This document shows, one piece after another, positions 15,101 to 24,100 of a DNA stretch of 64,000 bases; position 1 is the stretch's first letter, and each line of letters starts with the position of its first letter. The position numbers and the translations under genes were made by a program. Origin of the DNA: Dendrophyllia cribrosa (Eukaryota > Cnidaria > Anthozoa > Scleractinia > Dendrophylliidae); assembly GCA_024195265.1 (NCBI GenBank), contig JAJLRJ010000010.1:581782-645781 (forward strand). Direction: 5' to 3'. The notes beneath the pieces are model-generated. The model saw only the letters and a program-made list of their open reading frames with translations, was not told where the DNA came from and searched no databases.

Positions 15101-18100
15101 TCCTCCATCAAATGCAAGTGCCCCGGCTCCCCAATAGCAGCCCCCTATTTGAATGTGTTTGTTTAAATATTAGCAACCTTATTACAACAAGTAGTCAATT
15201 TATCCATAATTAGGGTCCAAGTGGAACAAAAGGCATTTATAGTGCTGCGCCAGCAAACACTATTTGTAACTGCTTTCTTGGCTGTGTTCCAGGTGTTTTT
15301 TTTTTTGCTTCGTTGAGCTCTGATCTCCAGGTTTTCACTGGCCTTCCCACCTTCCTTTCAACCAGTGAATTCCACTCCAGGGCCTGCCTGGTGATGTCAG
15401 ATTTTGGCTTTTAAAATGTGTTGTCTATTCAATTCCAACCAGTGGGCCTTTAGAACCACCGTCCTATTTCTCAATATTGTCTGCTTTTCAAAGTTCTTTT
15501 TACACAGTCATTTAATTTAGTTTTTGAATGTAAGGGGGTGTTTACATGACACTGGGGCGACTTTCGCGCCGGGGCGAGTTCACTCTGGGGCAAGTTCACT
15601 CCGGTTCTCTCTTATGGCTCTACATTTGTTTACATGATACCATGTATACCATGTATCATACCATGTATCATGTAAACAAATGTAGAGCCATAAGAGGGAA
15701 CCAGAGTGAACTCGCCCCAGCGCGGAAGTCGCCCCGGTGTCATGTAAACACCCCCTAAGTACCATACTATTGGCAGTGAAAAGGATAATGACAATGACTT
15801 AATTTCTTTTCAACAGAACGATGTATGTGTTTGGAGGATTTCAAGGAGTTCTTTTAAATGATGTGTTATCATTCACTCCCAGTGAGTCAAAGCAAAATTT
15901 ATTTAGAGGGGGGTGGGCTGGTGCAAATAGGGGAAGGGTCACTGATTTTTATGAAGGGTAAAGGGGGGACATACAAATTTATGCATACATTTAACAGATT
16001 CTTCCATTAAAGGAGTGGGTAAGTGAGGGGGGGGGGGGGGGGGTCAGCAAAAATGTGCTTTGGGGGGGGGGGGGTCAGCAAAAATGTGCTTTATATAGGG
16101 GAGGGTCATAAAAATTTGAACATGGCATTCTTAGTTGTTTTGCACCAGCCCTCCCCCCTCTAAAAGATGACTGGCCCTTAATCAATATTTGTAATAAACA
16201 AGCTGTTGATAAGTTTCATCCCATCAATTCCTTCAAGATAATGAGATAATTCATTCAACATGACAAGATCATTCAACATGACAAGATCATTCTAGAAAGC
16301 TGATCAAAAGTTATCATGAAATTGATTCATTGATTCTAATCCCTATGAGATTTTTTTAAATTTCCTTGACTACCAAAAAACATTATTGCTTGTCTTATAA
16401 AGTTAACTTATGTGTATTAAATTTTATCCGATTCTTGCAATTTTTCCCCTTCTCAATCTTTGCCTGGTACAAGTGCATCAATTCTCATCATTCTGGTATA
16501 AGAAATGGTACAAGTGAGTTTTTTTGTATTTTGCAGGCCCATGTGGTTTGATAAAAGACAAGAGCATTTGTCAAATGCAGTTATACAATTCATCTGGCTG
16601 TGTGTGGAGTGACCCCACCTCAGCATGTCTTGGACCAGAACGATGCATTAAACCACAGACAACAGGTAAGGATCAAGTGTTTAAATACAGCAGTCCAATC
16701 TCCATGTGTGACCACCTGTAGTAAGCACTGTTCTCTTACTAGATTATTTTCTCTTAATGGTAAAATTCTTTATTGTGTGTGAAAAAAGGCTGACAAAGAC
16801 AAATCAGAAATGGCATTGCTGTTGGATAACCACAGACAAAATTATCAGGGGATCAATTTTATTGTTAGTCCTGGTCATTTCTTGGGAAGAAAACAGAGAT
16901 CAGAGTTTATGAATCTATTAATATATTATTACACTCACAGTGTCACTCTGTTTTTGTTTGTTATATATTACAGCTAAAATGAAATGCAGTGAACTTAACC
17001 AAAGTTGCAGAAGATGTACATCTAGTTTACAAGGCTGCTCATGGTGTAATGGTGTATGTGTAAAGGGAAAGTGCCCTACTTCCATAGGTCATCAGGTATA
17101 ATACATTAAAAGTATATGAAATGGGTGGATTCAGTTAAGGGAAGTAGTCAAAACTTTTGTACTCGGACAGGACCCACCATCTTACAAAAAGACTGGTGGT
17201 CTCTTTTTGTACCTCCTCCCTATCTCTCCACCTAAAAAGATGGTGCTTGTTGGTATAGTCCCCATTCTATCAGAACTAGAAACTGAGAAAAAGATTCAAA
17301 TTTAATTTCCTCTGCCATTTTACTAGCAATGCAAGCTTCATGCACACAGAATATTTAAATCTCATCTCAAATTTTGAGGCCAATAAATTTTGTCCATTTC
17401 TCTCATCAGGTAGGTGGTATATCGAGTATACTTGTTAGAATTACATTGTATGGTCACTTCCCTAATGCTGATAACATTTTGAAGGATAGTTTAATTTAAA
17501 CTCTTACAAAACCACAATCGAGTACACTTACAGCAGTTTGCAAACTACTAGTTACATTTCAAAATTTTAGGTTGGTTTATTTAAACAAAGTTTACACAGT
17601 GTTTAACAAATGAATAAAGGGGTTGGTCTCTGAAGAAACTGTGGTACTGTATTGGCATGGGAGCCAAAGCAAGAAAATCTGGTTTTATCAACTGTGTTGT
17701 TAAGGTAAATTAGCCGCCGTCAAACTAAAGAGATTCAAACACTGATGTTTTGAGCACTAGTGAAACATTAGCTTTTGAATCTCTTTACGGTGGTCAATTT
17801 AATTTTATTTACCTTTGATAAAATCAAATTTTAGTGTTTAACAAAGCCAATCTGACCAGCCTAAATACTGTAGACGGTGTCAAGAAGGCATATAGGAAAG
17901 ACAAGAAAAACATTTTTCTACTAAAAAACAGTCGAGAGCTTCATTTATCGTGTTGCCCATGCTTTTCAGTACGATTTGTTCAAGGTAACATGTTCATATT
18001 TTAAGTCATTTTTGGCCATCATATCATTAAAAGTTTCTTTTCTTTTTCAGTCTAATCATTAATATAAATAATTGACCAGTTCTTGAAGGCATAACACTTT

Positions 18101-21100
18101 CCTGGCCGTTTTAGTCAGGTCACTTACCAAAGAGTAAATAGTGCATACATAAAGAATTATTTTTCCTTTCTTAGAAAAAGATAGATACTCCTGCCAAATG
18201 CCCAAAAGGTGAACTGGACAAATATACTTGCCAAGGTACAAGATCATGCTTTTATGTGTTGTAATGTGATAATAATTGAGATTTAGTTTAATCCAGACTG
18301 CAGTTGCTAGTGGTAAGCCATCAGATCTGCAGGGGTGGATCCAGGGGAGGGGTTGAGGGGGTTGCAATCTCCCCTCCCCCCTTTGAGCAGTTTTTTTTAA
18401 AAATTTGTTTCACTCCATGTCTCTCCCTTGTGGTTCATAACAATAATGGAATAACATTGTTTTATATGTAATTGTTTCACTTTCACCAGTTCTGGTTGAG
18501 AATTAAATTCCAGATTTTATATGCTGAGTTCACAAACACATTTTGAGTCTCAGGAATGCTGGAAATGGCGTTTTAGAACTTAAAATTGGAAATGTTTTCC
18601 CCCAGACCCCCCAGAGCTTGCTTCTATGGCACTTGCCGTCTGTCCACCGTTAAGGTGTACACATTCCCCCCCCCCCCCCCCTTTCAGAATTTCCTGGATC
18701 TGCCCCTGGTTCTGGTGTACTACGGATTGAGGAAAATAGGATCAAGTTGAGAGAAAAGAGAAGAAAGCCAACCTCTTTCCCAGCGATTTTTGTCGTGATC
18801 TCCATTGCAACTTTTGTCACAAGTGTGAACTAACGGCGATTTCCTGTGCGATTCTGGTGCAACATTTGCTTTTATTTGCTGTGATTTCCAAAAAATTGCC
18901 ACCAAGTTGCATATTCAGGTTTCGAATGCTCGTAAAATATTTGCTTTGGCAGTCGCATAGTTTGGTGATCACTAACACATCCAGACCAGTTGATGACGTT
19001 CATCCGAGTTATTCACTGTATGTTACAAATCGCACCCAAATCACACTGAAATCGCCGCCCGTTTATACATGCGATATGAAGATGCAACTTGTACGCTACA
19101 AAAGTTGCATTGACAAGTGCGAAAAAACTTGCACGAAAGATCGCCTGTGTAAATGGGCCTTAAAGACACCATTTCATCATGTTTCACGTGAGGAAATACT
19201 CCATGATTCTTGGAATATTTCGAAAGCCTTGTCCAGAGGTTTCACCACCGAGCCGCCATTTTGAAAACAGAGAAGGCCCTGGTGAGGAGGTTGATGAGAA
19301 AGCAAAGGGCATCATTAGGGAGGACACTTGAAGGGCCCAACAGGTAATTGGACACCTTATTGAGAATTATATGACGTATATAATGGATTAGTTGGTAAGC
19401 TTTCAATTACAGTTAGGGTTAGCAGTTCATGTAGTTAAATTAATGCCTAAACAACCCGCGAAGCTTGGTGGTACTGTGGTAGTGTAGTAGTACGGTAGTG
19501 TAGGCTCTGTAAGCCTAAGCCTAGCTGAGGTCACAGGTTCAATCCTGAGGGAGGGGATTTTAAACTTTCTCTTTTACACTTTTAAAAAAATGTATTGAAA
19601 ATGAAAGTCTAATGCCCCATTCACACCAACGGTTAAACATGTTTAAATGTTGTTTAGTTTAACTACGTTTTAGCCTTTATCTTGAACGTTTTGAAATGTC
19701 TATGACTCAAACTACCTGGAATGGTAATAAAGTCAATAAAGTTTCTTTTTGTAAAGATTTCATTCCAAATATTACGGGAGGTTAGGAGGCATTTTTCTAA
19801 ACCTGTTTTAAACTAAACAACATTTAAACATGTTTAACCCTTTCACTCCCAGAGTCAATTGTGGAGACATGTAGTGTGGTTCTAACTTTTGAGTCTGTGG
19901 ATGAAATCCTATGGTGTGACCATTCAAATGAAACCTCTTTAGCAGTACTTTTGAATGGTACCATTTGTTTTGTAATATTTTGCAAAATGAAATTTGGGAT
20001 TTTTCTTGAATTTTGATGTTTGGCACTCTTGGGAGTGAAAGGGTTAAGCGTTGGTGTGAATGGGATATAAGTTTCAACATTACGTTATATAAGTCTCAAT
20101 AAGGAGTCCGACCGCCTGTAGAGCCCTCTCATCCCTTCAAGTGCTTAAATAATTACCATTAGAAGCAACTTTCACCTGCAGACACTGCATGCAACAAGTC
20201 TTGCCGCTTAAAGATTGTCCTTTACATAATACAAAATCACTGATGCATCAGTAAATTTCTACTCAGGTAAATGTAAGGAACTGGAATGCTTCAACATGAG
20301 ATCATGCGGGGACTGCATCACATCACATCACTGCATGTGGTGTGAGTCACAGCAGCAGTGTGTGGCTATGAATGCTTATCGAGCAAATTTTCCTTATGGC
20401 CAGTGTCGCAGCTGGGTCACAGAACAGTGTTCAGGTTAGTGGTGACCCTGTGCACAATAATAAACTCAATACTTAATACACTCAAGGAGTTTGACCGTGT
20501 CGGGCATAAAGCCTCACAAGCGCTCAGTTTTAAAACAAAGTACCCAAACCTATATATCAATTAAAAGCTTATAAAACAGGACGATGAAACGACAAAACAA
20601 GGAGACGAAATGACACAACGAAACAAAGAAACAACACCACGAAATGAGTCAAACATTTTGTCTATAATTTCACTGATTTCATCTGTGTTATGTGTGTTAA
20701 GATGAGCGTTGTTCTGAGTTGAAGACATGTGATGATTGCCACACCCTTCCTGAGTGCGGCTGGTGTGACGATGGCTCAGCCACTGGTTTGGGGAAGTGTA
20801 TGGAAGGAGGAGATGATGGCCCTTTTACAAAAGCTTCAAATGCTTCAGTTAACCAGTGTCCAGGAAAAAGATGGTACTTTATAGAGTGTCCAGGTACAGA
20901 TGTACTGATATAAGCTGATATATGTGCCATATGATATATGTACCAGTGTGCAGGGAAACAATGGTACTTTATAAAGTGTCCAGAAGCTAATATGTGCCGA
21001 TATGATGTGTGCCATGTGTGTCAGTGTCCAGTGGACTATTGGTACTTTATAGTGTCCAGGTACAAAACGTTGAACTTTGAAACAGAGGTGCCCCCTTAGG

Positions 21101-24100
21101 TATAGCAATGCAGCCAAAGAATGCAGCCATGCAGCAATGGCTCGCACATGGCTGCAGCAATGCAGTCGTGTGCGACCACCTCTCCTAAGCGACCACCTCT
21201 CCTTCTAAGCGACCACCTCTTTTAAGCGACCACCCCTCCTAAACGACCACCGCTCCTCCTAAGCGACCACCCCTCCTAAATGACCACCTCTCCTAAACGA
21301 CCACCTCTCCTAAGCGACCACCTCTCCTATGTGAACACTTTTCCAAAGTACCAAAATCTTATATTTTTTCCCAGTCAAATCATTATAGTTAGACCCTCTC
21401 TTAAACGACCACCTCTCATAAGCGACCACAACCACTTTCAATGCTGGTGATTTGAATTGTTCTATTGTTTTTAACCACTGGTAACCAACCACTCGCCCGT
21501 TTTTCGATCTCACTACAACATAGGCGATATTAATATCCATTTTTTAAAACTTAATTTTTTTTTCCATTTGTTATTAAAATCGAAATTTAGACTTTGTTAT
21601 ACAACAACAACAACGACAACTTGATTTAGTCATACAGGTTAAGAGAAGGAAGCCAAAGGCTGATGTGGATTGTGGACCTGCCTAGATAAATACATTACAA
21701 TCTAATAAAATTAGAATACATTAATATAATAATAATGGAGGTTCCTTTAATGCTCGCTAGTAGAAACCAGGCTTAATTTCTTCCCATTTCTTGCAGATTG
21801 CTGGTGTAATGGACACAGCAAGTGCATCAATAAAGGCATCTGTGAAAAGTGTGAGCATCAAACACGCGGTAAGACAAACATACTCTTTAAAAATGATAAT
21901 TGTTTTGTGTTAGAGCAGTTTTCAATTGAGTGTCGAAAGTAATTTCGCAATTGCTTTGGTTTTCCATTGCTACGCTTTGTGATTGGCTAAAAAAACTAGT
22001 GCCGCTTTATCAACCAATCAGAAGTAAAACCAACACCAATGGTGCGTTCCTTTGGGATGATCCGGATCTGGATCACTGATCCAAGATCACTTGGATCATG
22101 CTGCATCAAAGGAACCGATGAATCCTTGTCCAGAGTGGATTCGTCGGTTCCTTTGATGCTTCATGATCCGAGTGATATTGGATCAGTGATCCGGATCCGG
22201 ATCATCCCAAAGGAACGCACCCCAATTGTTGCTTGTTTGCACGCGTTTTCCCGCGCTTGGCGCCGGCTACATGTATTTGCTTCGAGTTCTGATTGGTTCA
22301 TTGGCTTGTCTGCGAGTTATGTGATTGGTTAGAGTAATTGATATGGCGGCCACATGCGTTTGCTTCGAGTTCTGATTGGTTCATTGGATTGTCTGTGTCT
22401 GTTGTGATTGGCCAGAGTGATTACTTTGGTTTTGACTTTTCGACACTCAATTGAAAACTTCTCTATAACCAGGTTTAATCAGTGTTATGATATTATAATT
22501 TGTTGATGATTTTCTGATTATACAGGGTCTCATTGTCAGTTTTGTGCAGTTGGTTATTCTGGTGATGCCAAGAATGGAGGAACTTGTAAAGGTACACAGA
22601 TGCATTGTCATGATTACACATATATGATACGGGTGCGCGGTACTCGATTCTCCAAGTAGCCATGTTTTATTTGTTTGTTATATAAACGACATTATAAACT
22701 AGAAGTAATCACAGATTAAAGTGCGTCTCCTTAGGTACCTCGTTGTGATATGGCATTCGCGTTTCAGGCATGTTTCTGGTTCTTCTTAATTTAGGGCCGG
22801 CTTGTAGTTGTGGAACGTTGTACGTTGTCGAACGAGCTGTCAGAGCACGAGGCAGCAAAAAAAGTGCGCACGCAGGTCAAAACACGCGCCAAGCATGCGG
22901 GATACTATTATGACGTTTCAAGATGGCGCAGATTTGGTACCGACACTTTTCTCGATTCGTTCCGCCTAGCCGACAAGATTAGGAAGCGTCTCCTTCGTCG
23001 ACGCAATAAATTGCAAATTTTCAGCAATTTTCTGAAGATTCCCCGAAGATTTTCGAAAATTCTCCGAATCCTGTCCGAGGGTTGTACATTCAAATGAAAT
23101 ATCTTCGACTGCTCTGTATTCACAGGCTGCATTGGGCCTCACATTAAAAGATTCAGTCCATAAAATATGTTTTTGTTCATTTTATAAGCTTATAACAAAC
23201 TGATAACTGACCCTTTACCTTATGAAAATTTAATTTATCGTATCATTTTTACGTTTTTATTTCCAGCTGATGAGAGTGGAGAACAATGTCCCAAATCACA
23301 AGCCAATTTCCTCCCAAATATTCCTCCTTCAGAAAAACATTGCGATTATAGCTATCACTGTACCAAGGTAACATGTATTGCAATTAAAGGTGAAAGCCCC
23401 AAGTTAACTTTAATTGTGGAACTGAACTTCAAATGTGATGAGCCGGTTTCTGCGACTGTGTCATTAAAAGAACCAAGTACCTTGGATTGGTCGATTACGT
23501 TTGAAGATGGAGAAAAAGCGAAGCTGCCAGTCATACCAAGCGTGTTAATCATGGGACTGACAGTGGCCAATGTTTCCCTGTTTGTACATGTTGGACTGAA
23601 GAAGTTGAGTGGAGACAACTTAAACTATACAGTAAGGATATTCCTTCATTGTTTAAAAATGTCCTGCCTCATTTTTTGTATGAATTGTATAATAGAATAG
23701 AAGTCATCTCGTAACGACTTGATATATATGTTAGGAATCAAGAGTTTTCGGATTTAAGGATGTTAAAAAGATTGTTGTCTTCAGCGATCTTGGTAGGTCT
23801 TCTAAGATGTTAAATGGGCCAGTAGGGTCGCAGTTCTTAGAAGCCTCTATTTTCATTGGCCTTGTAAAACACAGCTGCTATTGTTTTTAGGGTTAGGGTC
23901 TATTGTTGTGTTGTTTGTCCTATTGTTAGGTCTATGGGTGGCAAGCCAATGGTGTGAGACCTTCTAAGAGCTGCGACATCACCCAAATGGGCCTTGCCAC
24001 CAATGTTTATCGTGACTGAAGAGCCAAAAACATATTTGTATTAATGGAAACTTAGAAAGGTCTGTTTAGTTTTGTTAACAATTACTATTAATAATAGAAC

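Noticed and set aside
15546..15765. Matching ORFs on both strands
   Set aside because: They result from the palindromic MITE at 15533-15757.
18857..19264. 135-codon ORF in a gene 1 intron
   Set aside because: No motif, no fitting splice phase shown and repeat-like wording; not supported as a gene.
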